Positions 36,323 to 44,082 are shown, counted from the first letter of the stretch. The stretch: 64,000 nt of DNA from Salirhabdus sp. Marseille-P4669 (GCF_900240405.1 NZ_OEQK01000008.1:124001-188000), one strand, 5' to 3'. Notes: generated by a model from the sequence alone, not told the origin. Made by a program: numbers and translations.

Positions 36323-36877
36323 TTAATGAATCCCATGCAAAATATACGGAATGACTCCTTTTACATAATCTTCTGGCGTAACCTCTCCGCTGCATCTTCT
36401 CCATTCTACCGACGCCCCATAAAGACCCCAGCTCAACATAGCAGCTGCTACCTTCAACTCCTGCTCCGCTTCGACTCCGTGTTGTTTCGCTAGCATCCTA
36501 TTAAAAATAACCTCCAATTGGTCTCGAATAATACGAGCAATCGTATCTTCATACCCACGATGGCAGCGATTGGACAGAGACAATTGAAAATCTGTGATTG
36601 CTTTAAAAATACGAACGAGCACATCTTCATTTAAGTCACTTTTTTCATAGAGATTACAATCTAAGTTAATTAACAATTCCTCCGATAACACCTTCTCCAA
36701 CAAATCATAGATATCCTCAAAGTGATAATAGAAGGTTGCACGATTAATCATTGCCTCTGTTGTAATGTCTTTGATCGTAATATCCTTAAACTCCTTCTTT
36801 CCGGAAAGCTCAATAAAAGCGTTCATGATCAGCTTACGCGTTCGTAAAATTCTTGGATCCGTCTTCGTCACACTCAC
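36323..36877 (-). CDS. TetR/AcrR-family regulator
   Basis: The 184-residue protein has a TetR helix-turn-helix at the N-terminus (ILRTRKLIMNAFIELSGKKEF, ITIKDITTEAMINRATFYYHFEDIYDLL) and a helical effector domain. GTG 36877 lies six bases behind GGAGGG; the frame open to 36913 has no ribosome site. Upstream is a palindrome (36916-36931) and, beyond a repeat array, the divergently placed DsbA-like gene, which it may control together with itself. Effector unknown. Confidence 0.85.
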   Translation of the reverse strand: MSVTKTDPRILRTRKLIMNAFIELSGKKEFKDITIKDITTEAMINRATFYYHFEDIYDLLEKVLSEELLINLDCNLYEKSDLNEDVLVRIFKAITDFQLSLSNRCHRGYEDTIARIIRDQLEVIFNRMLAKQHGVEAEQELKVAAAMLSWGLYGASVEWRRCSGEVTPEDYVKGVIPYILHGIH

Positions 36878-36915
36878 CGTATTCCCTCCTTCGTTTTCCA
36901 ACAATTTTTCCAATG

Positions 36916-36931
36916 TGTTGGATAAACAACA
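36916..36931. promoter_or_regulatory. Candidate TetR operator
   Basis: TGTTGGATAAACAACA has the same TGTTG-N6-CAACA layout as the site at 7427-7442 and lies 39 bases upstream of the TetR start. Autoregulation is inferred. Confidence 0.5.
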
Positions 36932-37059
36932 TATCCGCTTTTCTATTGGTATTATTGCTTTCTATTATGGACTAAAATGAGCCTATAAACAATTCGAAGC
37001 CTTTAAAAAAAGGTTTCACATGATAATAGAGGAGGAATTTTACATTTGTATTGAGGGAT

Positions 37060-37432
37060 GAATTGGGTAAATTGATAGATTCTTCATGCTTTTTGGATAA
37101 TTAATAGGTTTTATTGAGGGATTCTTTATTCTTGTTGGAGGATTATTGAGTTTACTTGAATGATTAATTTAATTTTATGGGGAATTAATGGGCTCAGCCT
37201 GATAATTCTTACTGATTCATAAATTAATAGGGTTAATTGAATGATTACCTCCATATTTTGATGAATTATTAGGTTTACTTGAATGATTATCCTCACCTAT
37301 TAAGGGATTCGCGCATGAAACTGCATGATTCCCCCCAATCATCAAGGAATTAACACCCTGAACTGCATAATTCACCCTCTCACTTCCAAGAATTAACCTC
37401 ATGAACTGCAAGATTCATTTAAATATCCATAA
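37060..37432. repeat. Degenerate 42-nt tandem repeat array before the DsbA-like gene
   Basis: Units start with GAATTA-like hexamers at 37060, 37098, 37140, 37182, 37221, 37263, 37305, 37347 and 37390, that is steps of 38, 42, 42, 39, 42, 42, 42 and 43. Each has a conserved core of about 29 bases (for example GAATTATTAGGTTTACTTGA, then ATGATTA) and about 12 variable bases. Cores drift from left to right, the last three being GAATTAACxCxxTGAACTGC types. The array stops at the ribosome site of the next gene. Repeats are too diverged and spacers too short for CRISPR. Function unknown. Confidence 0.7.
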
Positions 37433-37448
37433 AAAAGGAGAATAAAAC

Positions 37449-38369
37449 ATGACAAATAATAACCTAATTTGCGATTTAGAAACTGGTGTGTGCGCTGTAT
37501 CTGGAGAAGAAGGAATGGAGGTCATTAATTTAACTCCGAAGAAAACGATTGATTTATATTATGTGACAGATCCGATTTGCTCACATTGCTGGGCATTGGA
37601 GCCTACCCTTCGCCGCTTCTTACAGCAATATGGACATTATATTAATATCCATACTGTAATGGGAGGTTTACTAGAAAAGTGGGGTGGTGGACCGGTTGAT
37701 CCTGCGAATGGAATTTTTGGACCTCAGGATGTAGCTGGGCATTGGAGAGAAGTCGGGGAACATTATCGCATGCCAATTGATGGCTCCCTAATGATTAACA
37801 ACCCAGTCCAGTCCTCCTTCCCTCCATCTCGCGTATTTAAGGTGATCCAAAAGCATCATGGCGACGAAAATGCATTTACCTATTTACGCCGTGCGAGGGA
37901 AGCACTCTTTGCATTTAATCAAAACATCGGCGAGACATCGGTCATGATTGACATTGTGAATGAGCTTGGTCTTAATGGAGAGAGCATTGTTAAGGAAGCA
38001 GAAAGTCAAATTGGACAACAATTATTACAGGAAGACTTCGCTCTAACTGCAAAGCTTGGGGCAAGAGGCTTCCCGACAATTATTATGGTGAATGAAGATA
38101 ATAAAGGTGTCAAAATTGTGGGTAGTCGCTCCTTGGAGTATTATGTTTCCGGATTAACTAAAATTTTAAATGGTGAAGAAGTAAAACCGAAACAACAGCC
38201 GCCACTTTCAAAGCTGCTGGCACAGGAAAAGCTGCTGTTCGCCAAGGAAATTGAAGTTATGTATGATTTGAAAGCGACGGAGCTGCCAGCATTTGCGGAA
38301 AGCGAATTAGCTCCGGGCACAATTGAGGAAAAGGAACTGCTTGGGGAGAAGTATTTTGTTCAAAAGTAA
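37449..38369 (+). CDS. DsbA-family thioredoxin-fold protein
   Basis: The 306-residue protein has an active site C44-S-H-C47 (YYVTDPICSHCWALEP), the long helical insert of the DsbA/FrnE/SpxH class (FPPSRVFKVIQKHH; EALFAFNQNIGETSVMIDIVNELGL), and ARGFPTIIMVNEDNKG, which contains the cis-Pro loop. The DPxCxxCWALEP opening also occurs in SpxH (YjbH), the adapter that feeds Spx to ClpXP, so either a cytoplasmic oxidoreductase or an adapter is possible. No signal peptide. ATG 37449 follows AAAAGGAG. An upstream divergent TetR gene and the repeat array may control it. Confidence 0.85.
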   Translation: MTNNNLICDLETGVCAVSGEEGMEVINLTPKKTIDLYYVTDPICSHCWALEPTLRRFLQQYGHYINIHTVMGGLLEKWGGGPVDPANGIFGPQDVAGHWREVGEHYRMPIDGSLMINNPVQSSFPPSRVFKVIQKHHGDENAFTYLRRAREALFAFNQNIGETSVMIDIVNELGLNGESIVKEAESQIGQQLLQEDFALTAKLGARGFPTIIMVNEDNKGVKIVGSRSLEYYVSGLTKILNGEEVKPKQQPPLSKLLAQEKLLFAKEIEVMYDLKATELPAFAESELAPGTIEEKELLGEKYFVQK

Positions 38370-38378
38370 TGATTTTAC

Positions 38379-38415
38379 GAGCCGAAATGGGAAGCTATTT
38401 TCCACTTTCGGCTTG
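38379..38415 (+). terminator. Terminator of the DsbA-like gene
   Basis: AGCCGAAA-x-GGGAA and TTCC-x-x-TTTCGGCT pair around a small loop ten bases past the stop. The T tract is weak. Confidence 0.6.
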
Positions 38416-38444
38416 TGCTATGTATGGCTCGATTCGTAATTCAT

Positions 38445-38870
38445 TCATTGTTTTTGCAAAGTAATTTCACTTAACATTTCATTTAACATTTTCCTCGCCT
38501 GCTTGTCTTTCAATTTATAAACCACTTCCTTTGTTCCCCTTTCTAATAGGTCGTAATCTTGACCAAAATCCTTCCAAATCCTAATCATTTCAGACGTCCC
38601 CTCTTTATAGAATAGCGTTAGTTTAACGTCTTCGTGATCTGCTTTTTCATAGTCCGTGCGCTCGTGATCTGCTTTATTTAAAATTTTTGTTAACTGGCTA
38701 AGGCTATCCTCGTCCTCTAAAACTGCTACTTCCCCATACTTCTCTTCAGGATGATTATACTTTTGATATTCGACCCTTGTGATATTGACAAAGTCGTTAG
38801 TGAGCATTAAAACAAATACGTACAAAATTATAATTCCGAAAACAACTCCGCCCCCTATACTCTTTTTCAC
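38445..38870 (-). CDS. Small membrane-anchored protein of unknown function
   Basis: The 141-residue product has one N-terminal helix (GGGVVFGIIILYVFVLMLTN) and a charged domain that includes a short tandem repeat, KADHERTDYE followed by KADHEDVKLT. No family recognised. I use GTG 38870, which follows a run of six G with proper spacing; the open frame to 38924 lacks a ribosome site. It is divergent from an XRE gene whose operator-like repeat lies between them. Confidence 0.6.
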   Translation of the reverse strand: MKKSIGGGVVFGIIILYVFVLMLTNDFVNITRVEYQKYNHPEEKYGEVAVLEDEDSLSQLTKILNKADHERTDYEKADHEDVKLTLFYKEGTSEMIRIWKDFGQDYDLLERGTKEVVYKLKDKQARKMLNEMLSEITLQKQ

Positions 38871-38975
38871 ACATATCCCCCCTTTATTACTTAAGACGAT
38901 TTTGTTTTTATTTTGTTGCAACATTTTACCGACGCTTACACTCCGCGTCAGTTATTCCCGAACCATACGCACATC

Positions 38976-39019
38976 ATCTTTGTCATTTTGACCATTATAC
39001 TTGTCAAAATGACAAAGAT
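38976..39019. promoter_or_regulatory. Inverted-repeat operator upstream of the XRE gene
   Basis: ATCTTTGTCATTTTGAC (38976-38992) and its perfect inverse (39003-39019) flank a 10-base centre, CATTATACTT. Each arm contains GTCATTTTGAC, close to an internal palindrome. It lies 24 bases before the XRE start and includes minus-10-like TATACT, so autoregulation is likely. Confidence 0.65.
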
Positions 39020-39043
39020 TTACAATATAACCGAGGTGATAAA

Positions 39044-39250
39044 ATGAAAAATCGGCTCAAGGAATTACGTTCAAGAGATGGTCTTAATCAAACGGAATTA
39101 GCAAAAAGAGCAAGAATTTCGCGACAAACGGTTAGTTTAATTGAGCGAAATGAATACATGCCATCCCTACTTATTGCGGTAAGAATTGCAAATGTATTCC
39201 AAGAACCAATTGAAAAAGTATTTCTATTTAGTGAGGAGGAATTATCATGA
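39044..39250 (+). CDS. Small XRE-family transcriptional regulator
   Basis: A 68-residue protein made almost entirely of a helix-turn-helix of the Cro/CI type (RLKELRSRDGLNQTELAKRA, ISRQTVSLIERNEYMPSLLIAVRIANVF). Such minimal regulators usually sit before a small membrane protein gene in Bacillaceae. ATG 39044 follows GAGGTGAT. Its stop overlaps the start of the next frame as ATGA. It probably binds the inverted repeat upstream. Confidence 0.85.
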   Translation: MKNRLKELRSRDGLNQTELAKRARISRQTVSLIERNEYMPSLLIAVRIANVFQEPIEKVFLFSEEELS

Positions 39251-39924
39251 AGCTGTTGATTGTGTATATTCTCTTATTTTTATATGGGGTATATGAGTTG
39301 TTTTCAAGTTTTTAGGATCAAATCCTCGAAGCAAATCTATTAATGATTACCAATTTAGTAGTGATTCTTTGCTTACTATTCGCACGCTATCAAGTACATA
39401 AAGCAGAGAAAGGTAGCTTAATAAAAGTCGATTTCGTACTAGAAGATACGCATCAAGTCCGATTAGAAAGACTCGCTTATACTGCTGTGACTTATATCCA
39501 AATCGCACTTTCCCTTTCCTTTACAGCAATGATTATCGGATTTTTACTGCTAAGAGACTCCGAACCAGGTATTGCGCTATGGAGTAGTTTATTATTAATC
39601 GTTTCGTTCGCAAGTTTGGTTCCAAGCGAAAAAATAATCCGAATTACGAATCCAAATTTTAAATTTCCCGATCCTCAATCCAAAAACTACGAACAAGAAT
39701 ATATGAATCAATTTGATGATGGTGAAAAATATGTAATGCTAAAGGCGTTGTATAAACTATATTCACTTGTTACATGGGGTCTTGTGCTTTTGGCATTTGC
39801 CCTAATGTTTTATTCCATCTTCACCGACGACTCGCAATTAGTTAGTATTATTGGTATTGGTTTATTGATATTACTCATCCAAGTTAGCTACACCATTAGA
39901 TTAAAGCCAAGTAAATTGAAATGA
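39247..39924 (+). pseudogene. DUF3169-like membrane protein gene with an in-frame amber codon
   Basis: ATG 39247 (coupled by ATGA to the XRE gene) begins MKLLIVYILLFLYGVYELFS and meets TAG at 39313. The same frame then continues as DQILEANLLMITNLVVILCL and on to 39924 with three further hydrophobic segments (TYIQIALSLSFTAMIIGFLLL; GLVLLAFALMFYSIF; IIGIGLLILLIQVSY). The XRE plus DUF3169-type pairing is common. Either the gene is inactivated by one nonsense change, or a 22-residue peptide and a shorter protein from ATG 39343 are made. No ribosome site is visible before 39343. Confidence 0.6.
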
Positions 39925-39982
39925 TTGGGATCTATTCATAAAGAACCGGGGTAGAATTATTGAAATGTCAATGGAAATAGTA

Positions 39983-40015
39983 AAAGGGAACCCCAATCTC
40001 TTGGAGTTCCCTTAC
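39983..40015. terminator. Terminator between convergent membrane and Nudix genes
   Basis: AAGGGAACCCCAA and TTGGAGTTCCCTT pair around a short loop, followed by ACTTTTG. Convergent genes flank it. Confidence 0.65.
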
Positions 40016-40028
40016 TTTTGAGAGTGTA

Positions 40029-40367
40029 TCAATTTAATAGAGATTGAAGCTTAAAAGCAACTTCAATCGGTCTTACATCAATAGATGATAAACTTTCTCT
40101 ATCAACCCACATTGGTAAATAGGTTTCTCTATTTCTATTTTCGTCTTTATATTCTGTCCCTTGTCCAGTACCTAAAGTTCCAGAAATTATTTCAGACTGA
40201 AAGAAGAAGTATTGAGTTCCATTGAATTCTACTTGTAAAATGCAATCATTGACTGTTACATCTACTCCTAATTCCTCAAAGGCTTCTCGTTTAGCTCCTG
40301 CTTCTGGAGTTTCGCCATTCTCTAGCAGTTGCCCCTCCTGAATGATACGCATAGTCTGTTGCGCCAT
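40029..40367 (-). pseudogene. Nudix hydrolase with damaged Nudix box and lost N-terminus
   Basis: The 112 residues match the C-terminal three quarters of a Nudix protein (NGETPEAGAKREAFEELGVDV; VEFNGTQYFFFQSEI; SSIDVRPIEVAFKLQSL). The part before NGETPE should read like YYVFPGGGI but is replaced by MRIIQEGQLLE, so the first Gly of the box and the N-terminal strands are gone. The REAFEELG half remains. The frame runs open upstream to a TGA near 40451 without a start codon or family similarity. It was probably a functional Nudix gene and is now inactive; a shortened protein may still be made. Confidence 0.6.
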
Positions 40368-40524
40368 TTCAGCGAGAGTTCCTACAAAAATAAAAATAGC
40401 ATCATGTTCTTTCGATAAAGTTGTTTTGTAACCATGAACAAGTCGTAGTCACTTGGTAGATTTAGCGCAACCAAACTGTTGTATTTGTATGCTTTCCTTT
40501 ATCTAGAATTGTCATCTTGTTCTA

Positions 40525-40989
40525 CTACTCTTGTTCTAGCCTTTCCAAATAACGCTTTAATGCATCCAAATCCTTTGCGCAGGCTTCCTTAAAGGTCCCT
40601 GCCATCATCTTCCCAAATAATTTCGCTATGCCAGTTAGCCCATTAATCTCCCCGTGAAGGGTCACTTCTGTGGACTCTCCTGAGGAAGTGATTTCATATG
40701 TAAACAAAAATTCTCCTTTGCCTGTTGTACCTTTCGTTCCATCACAGCGAAGAACAACTTTTTCTGGTTCCTGAAGCTCCATTACCTCAAAATGCTCGGT
40801 TGCCTCTTTGCCAAACATTTTTCTCGTTTCCTTCCACTCGCTTCCCACTTTCATTGGTCCATCATCCAACCGCTCCATACGAACAAGTCCTTGCATCCAA
40901 TGCTTCGCAGCCTCAAGGTCTAGTAGGCTCTTGTAAGCTACTTGTTGTGGCACGTGAAGCGTTTGTTTTACCTTAAAAGTAATACTCAT
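40525..40989 (-). CDS. SRPBCC-family (START-like) protein
   Basis: The 154 residues have the helix-grip layout of the polyketide cyclase/AHSA1 group: MSITFKVKQTLHVPQQVAYKSLLDLEAAKHWM, VGSEWKETRKMFGKEATEHFEVME, a central sheet, and a long C-terminal helix (GKMMAGTFKEACAKDLDALKRYLERLEQ). These proteins bind hydrophobic ligands; no catalytic function can be read. ATG 40989 follows GAGGAGG. It is downstream of the VOC gene by 32 bases, probably the same operon. Confidence 0.82.
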   Translation of the reverse strand: MSITFKVKQTLHVPQQVAYKSLLDLEAAKHWMQGLVRMERLDDGPMKVGSEWKETRKMFGKEATEHFEVMELQEPEKVVLRCDGTKGTTGKGEFLFTYEITSSGESTEVTLHGEINGLTGIAKLFGKMMAGTFKEACAKDLDALKRYLERLEQE

Positions 40990-41021
40990 GATGTAAACCT
41001 CCTCATTACTTAATCTCTCCA

Positions 41022-41393
41022 TTAACGATGTTGATCCATTAAAATCTGATTTCCATCTGGGTCTTCCAATGTAATGTGTGCTGGTCCTTCTGTTGATTCG
41101 TCCGCTTCTTGAATTAAGGTAACACCCTTTTCCTTCAATTCCTTTTGAATCTCGCGTACATCCGTAAATTCCTCTAGATTTTCCGCATTGCTATTCCATC
41201 CTGGATTAAATGTTAAAATATTTTTCTCAAACATCCCTTGGAAAAGACCTATTACCGTCTGTTCATTCTTCATAATAAGCCAATTTTGATTGATATCTCC
41301 ACTTAAAGTTTTAAATCCCAACTTTTCGTAAAATGCTTTTGATTGATGAATGTCTTTTACACTTAAGCTTACAGAAAAAGCTCCTAGCTTCAT
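41022..41393 (-). CDS. VOC-family (glyoxalase-like) protein
   Basis: A compact 123-residue vicinal-oxygen-chelate protein: KLGAFSVSLSVKDIHQSKAFYEKLGF, ENILTFNPGWNSNAE, and the end HITLEDPDGNQILMDQHR with the metal-type Glu. ATG 41393 is five bases from GGAGGAG; TTG 41396 overlaps it. It leads a probable two-gene unit with the SRPBCC gene. Similar Bacillaceae proteins are stress-induced and uncharacterised; no substrate can be given. Confidence 0.82.
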   Translation of the reverse strand: MKLGAFSVSLSVKDIHQSKAFYEKLGFKTLSGDINQNWLIMKNEQTVIGLFQGMFEKNILTFNPGWNSNAENLEEFTDVREIQKELKEKGVTLIQEADESTEGPAHITLEDPDGNQILMDQHR

Positions 41394-41578
41394 CAAGACT
41401 CCTCCTTATATAGGCTTTACTTAGGACTTCTATATTCTAAGAGAAATTCCCTTTATTTGAACGGAATAACACTAATCAACCAATTTCCTTTTTAAATTCC
41501 AAATGTATATACTTAATCATTTTTTAATACATAAAAATTTTACTGGTCATTAGAATGGCATTTGCTTAACCTTCCCAC

Positions 41579-41608
41579 TGCATAATTCCCCTTCCTTTCA
41601 ACATACTA
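41579..41608 (+). promoter_or_regulatory. Candidate sigma-G (forespore) promoter
   Basis: TGCATA at 41579-41584 and CATACTA at 41602-41608 are separated by 17 bases. They match the sigma-G consensus (TGMATA, 17-18 bases, CATAMTA) exactly and lie 21 bases before a small gene with a strong ribosome site. Confidence 0.65.
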
Positions 41609-41629
41609 AAGCAAAAAGGAGGGAAATTC

Positions 41630-41809
41630 ATGGCGAAAAGAACGAAGAAAAACGATCCGCAGCAAAAAAATAAACAAGGTTTTGATTCCAGCAAAAAGGA
41701 TTCTGAATTTGCAAATGAATTTGGCAGTGCGAATGCAAATCGGGCCCATAAAGAGAAAGCAAAGAAAGCGCGAAAATCAAAGACTGTAAATACCGATTTT
41801 ATCGACTAA
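41630..41809 (+). CDS. Small hydrophilic, probably spore-specific protein
   Basis: ATG 41630, nine bases after GGAGGG, encodes 59 residues, extremely hydrophilic and rich in Lys, Asn and Gln (MAKRTKKNDPQQKNKQGFDS; SEFANEFGSANANRAHKEKA). The SEFANEF segment recalls the EFASE cleavage site of gamma-type small acid-soluble spore proteins, and a sigma-G-like promoter precedes the gene. I infer a SASP-like protein but cannot name the subfamily. It is followed after 22 bases by a second tiny gene. Confidence 0.7.
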   Translation: MAKRTKKNDPQQKNKQGFDSSKKDSEFANEFGSANANRAHKEKAKKARKSKTVNTDFID

Positions 41810-41831
41810 GCGGAAAGGGGTTATGATATTT

Positions 41832-41957
41832 ATGTCTACATCAAAAGGACAACGGGAACGGGAATGGAAGGATCGAAAACAATCCCAAAATCCTCCCCAC
41901 GGTAAAGTTCCTTCTTTTGAGGAATTGGCTAAGGATGCGAAGCGAGAAAACAAATAA
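41832..41957 (+). CDS. DUF6254-like small protein
   Basis: ATG 41832 gives 41 residues: STSKGQREREWKDRKQSQNP, HGKVPSFEELAKDAKRENK. The pattern REREW--RKQ-QNP-HGK--SFEEL matches a short Bacillaceae family (DUF6254). ATG 41823 is also in frame but only two bases from the ribosome site AAAGGGG. It is probably co-transcribed from the sigma-G-like promoter. Function unknown. Confidence 0.7.
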   Translation: MSTSKGQREREWKDRKQSQNPPHGKVPSFEELAKDAKRENK

Positions 41958-41977
41958 TAATATTGCTACATATAGAA

Positions 41978-42009
41978 AAGGCTGCACACCAAAAGTTGGC
42001 TGCAGCCTT
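41978..42009 (+). terminator. Terminator of the small spore-type genes
   Basis: AAGGCTGCA and TGCAGCCTT pair around a 14-base loop, 20 bases past the stop. The following T tract is weak (GTTCCTT). Confidence 0.6.
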
Positions 42010-42025
42010 GTTCCTTGAATGAATC

Positions 42026-42056
42026 CAAAAAAAGACTAGCATCTAAGCTAGCCCTT
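42026..42056 (-). terminator. Terminator of the CAP-domain gene
   Basis: GGCTAGC and GCTAGTC pair around a 6-base loop; the minus strand then runs TTTTTTTGG. It lies 6 bases past the stop at 42063. Confidence 0.75.
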
Positions 42057-42062
42057 TCTCCA

Positions 42063-42899
42063 TTACTTCCCTATAAATTGCTGTGTCCAAACGTTACCAT
42101 TTTCCACATATCCAACACCAATGTGAGTGAAGTTTTCATTTAAAATATTGGCACGATGGCCTGCACTGTTCATCCATGCATTCACAACCTCTTCAGGAGT
42201 GCGTTGACCCTTCGCAATGTTCTCACCCGCCGTACGGTACGTGATTCCAAAGCTATTCATCATATCAAATGGTGAGCCATAAGTTGGACTGTTGTGAGAA
42301 AAGTAGTTGTTTGTTGCCATGTCGCGTGATTTTTCTCTTGCTACTTTACTTAACGCTGTATCAATTTGCAGTGGAGCTAAACCGTTCTTTTGTCTTTCTT
42401 CGTTTGTTAATTCCACTACTTCCTGTTCGAATTGACTAAGCTCCGAACTTTGTGTTTCCTTGGTATCCGATTCTTTAGCTTGTTCTGGTGTCGCTTCCTG
42501 CGCTTGCTCATTAGTAGTTGGTGCCTCCACAACGGGTTCTTTTACCGGCTGTTCCTTATGTGTTTCTTCTTGAGCAGGCTCTTCCTCTTGCACTTGCTCC
42601 TCTTTTGGAGTTGTTTCTTGTTTTTCAGCAGGTTCTTCCTTATGTTCAGGCTCTGCTTTTTGCTCATCCTGATTATAGAAATCTTGCCAATCTATATTAT
42701 ATTTTTCTGTCCATTGTTTTAATAGATGATAAAACTTGGTTTGTGCTTCTTCTCCTAATAAACTACCGCTTTCCCCATTGAAGGAATAGTAGACTTTATG
42801 GTTTGTTGAATAGTTAGATTCGGCATCTACTCGATCGAAAGCAGAGCCAAAAATAAATGCTGATGATATTGCTGTTACCATTGCTATTTTCTTAAACAT
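42063..42899 (-). CDS. Secreted CAP/SCP-domain protein (YkwD-like)
   Basis: The 278-residue product has a signal peptide (FKKIAMVTAISSAFIFGSAF), then residues 60-155 form an acidic Glu/Gln/Pro/Thr-rich linker with repeated KEEPAEKQE-like units, and residues 155-278 form a CAP domain. The marks are FEQEVVELTNEERQKNGLAPL, SREKSRDMATNNYFSHNSPT, AGENIAKGQ, NAWMNSAGHRANILNENFTHIGVGYV and WTQQFIGK. Bacillaceae homologues such as YkwD are exported and some are found in spores; biochemical function is unclear. Single gene with its own terminator. Confidence 0.88.
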   Translation of the reverse strand: MFKKIAMVTAISSAFIFGSAFDRVDAESNYSTNHKVYYSFNGESGSLLGEEAQTKFYHLLKQWTEKYNIDWQDFYNQDEQKAEPEHKEEPAEKQETTPKEEQVQEEEPAQEETHKEQPVKEPVVEAPTTNEQAQEATPEQAKESDTKETQSSELSQFEQEVVELTNEERQKNGLAPLQIDTALSKVAREKSRDMATNNYFSHNSPTYGSPFDMMNSFGITYRTAGENIAKGQRTPEEVVNAWMNSAGHRANILNENFTHIGVGYVENGNVWTQQFIGK

Positions 42900-43214
42900 G
42901 GAAAATCCCTCTCCTTTGTAGCCAAATTAACTTACATCCACATCATAGCATGGAATTTTTGTAATAATTCAGGGGGGATTTTCCAATAAGAGGCTTAAGG
43001 CTTCTCATTCAATCCAAAAACGCTCGACATTCCCGACTCAATCTTCCATGAACGAAAAATGATAGATTATAGAGATTTGGGTTAATCTTCAAGTACAGAA
43101 AAGGATTACCAGGAAAAGAGTATTGACAGCATGTTTGCAGGTTTATTTTTTGTAATAAACCATGCGCTCCTGTAATACATGTAATGGAATTGTTATGATT
43201 TTTGTTCTAATAAT
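42900..43214. other. Gap with a small hairpin and TTGACA box
   Basis: A 315-base gap. It contains the CAP gene promoter side and, on the + strand, TTGACA at 43123-43128 followed by the inverted repeat GGTTTATT/AATAAACC at 43140-43161. No gene starts rightward here, so a small RNA or a downstream terminator are both possible. Nothing else recognised. Confidence 0.35.
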
Positions 43215-43790
43215 TTACCAATCGGTTTCCCCTTTAAAAGCCACGGAATGGAAATAGGCGTGTACAATCGCAATCACAATAAGCAATGTGAAATAAAGAA
43301 TTGGCATGACAATCTGAAAACCAAATAAGTTCGCCGACCAATACCCGATTAAAGAGCCTACCCCACTTCCGAGTAGTCCTAGGGCTACAATCATTTTTCC
43401 TATCCATGTAGATGGTGACTGCATTTCGATACGTATCCGATTCGCAAATCGATGACCAAGGAAAATCGTTACAACAAGGAAAAAGAGTAATAGAATAGAG
43501 GCGATCGCGTTATCGTATAATCTTGAGATAATAAATGTCATAAACACCATGCTTATATCTAAAAGCACCGCTAATACCCCAAGTCGCCAGCCCACATAAT
43601 ATTGCCACTTTTTTATTTTCGTAAACGCTAATAAACCTACCATTAGTAAAAAGAAAGGAAACGAAACAATCAAAGCTATCATGCTTGTATCTGGATAGAG
43701 TATGTAACATAGCATTATGATAATTGGAAATGAGGCAGCAGGTATTACATTGTGCGCTGCAGCGTCATCTCGATATGGGCCCATATACAT
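43215..43790 (-). CDS. Multi-helix membrane protein of unknown function
   Basis: A 191-residue protein with six hydrophobic segments (including ASFPIIIMLCYILY, LIVSFPFFLLMVGLLAF, GVLAVLLDISMVFMTFIISRL, ILLLFFLVVTIFLGHRF, MIVALGLLGSGVGSLIGYW and PILYFTLLIVIAIVHAYFH). No family recognised. ATG 43790 is well spaced from GAGGTGA; the GTG at 43799 falls inside the ribosome site. A lone gene, no functional hint from its neighbours. Confidence 0.65.
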   Translation of the reverse strand: MYMGPYRDDAAAHNVIPAASFPIIIMLCYILYPDTSMIALIVSFPFFLLMVGLLAFTKIKKWQYYVGWRLGVLAVLLDISMVFMTFIISRLYDNAIASILLLFFLVVTIFLGHRFANRIRIEMQSPSTWIGKMIVALGLLGSGVGSLIGYWSANLFGFQIVMPILYFTLLIVIAIVHAYFHSVAFKGETDW

Positions 43791-44082
43791 ATATATCACC
43801 TCTTGAATATAGTAAAAACCAATAGATTATACACAAGGCATCCTACATCTATACCAAATTTTGGTACTAATGGATTTAAACTAGTATTATTATAAGTTAA
43901 GCGCCAAAGCATTTATAGGGTATATCGTGCCATATTACACGCGAAAGAGGCTTAGTTCGTGTTCGTCAAATGAGCGCAAAGACCTAGATAGGTACGTTAT
44001 AATATTAAATCAAAAAGAAAAGACCTCAGCATTATCGCTGTGGCCTTCCATTACGATGAAACATTGTTGACCCCTTAACCAT

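Noticed and set aside
37217-37411. 64-codon minus-strand frame over the 42-nt array
   Set aside because: It simply reflects the 42-base (14-codon) repeat period; no ribosome site or plausible protein.
37060-37432. CRISPR array
   Set aside because: Repeats are diverged between units, variable parts are only about 12 bases, and no cas genes are near.
39313-39315. Amber codon read as pyrrolysine
   Set aside because: No pyrrolysine genes or methylamine methyltransferase context; a nonsense mutation or restart is simpler.
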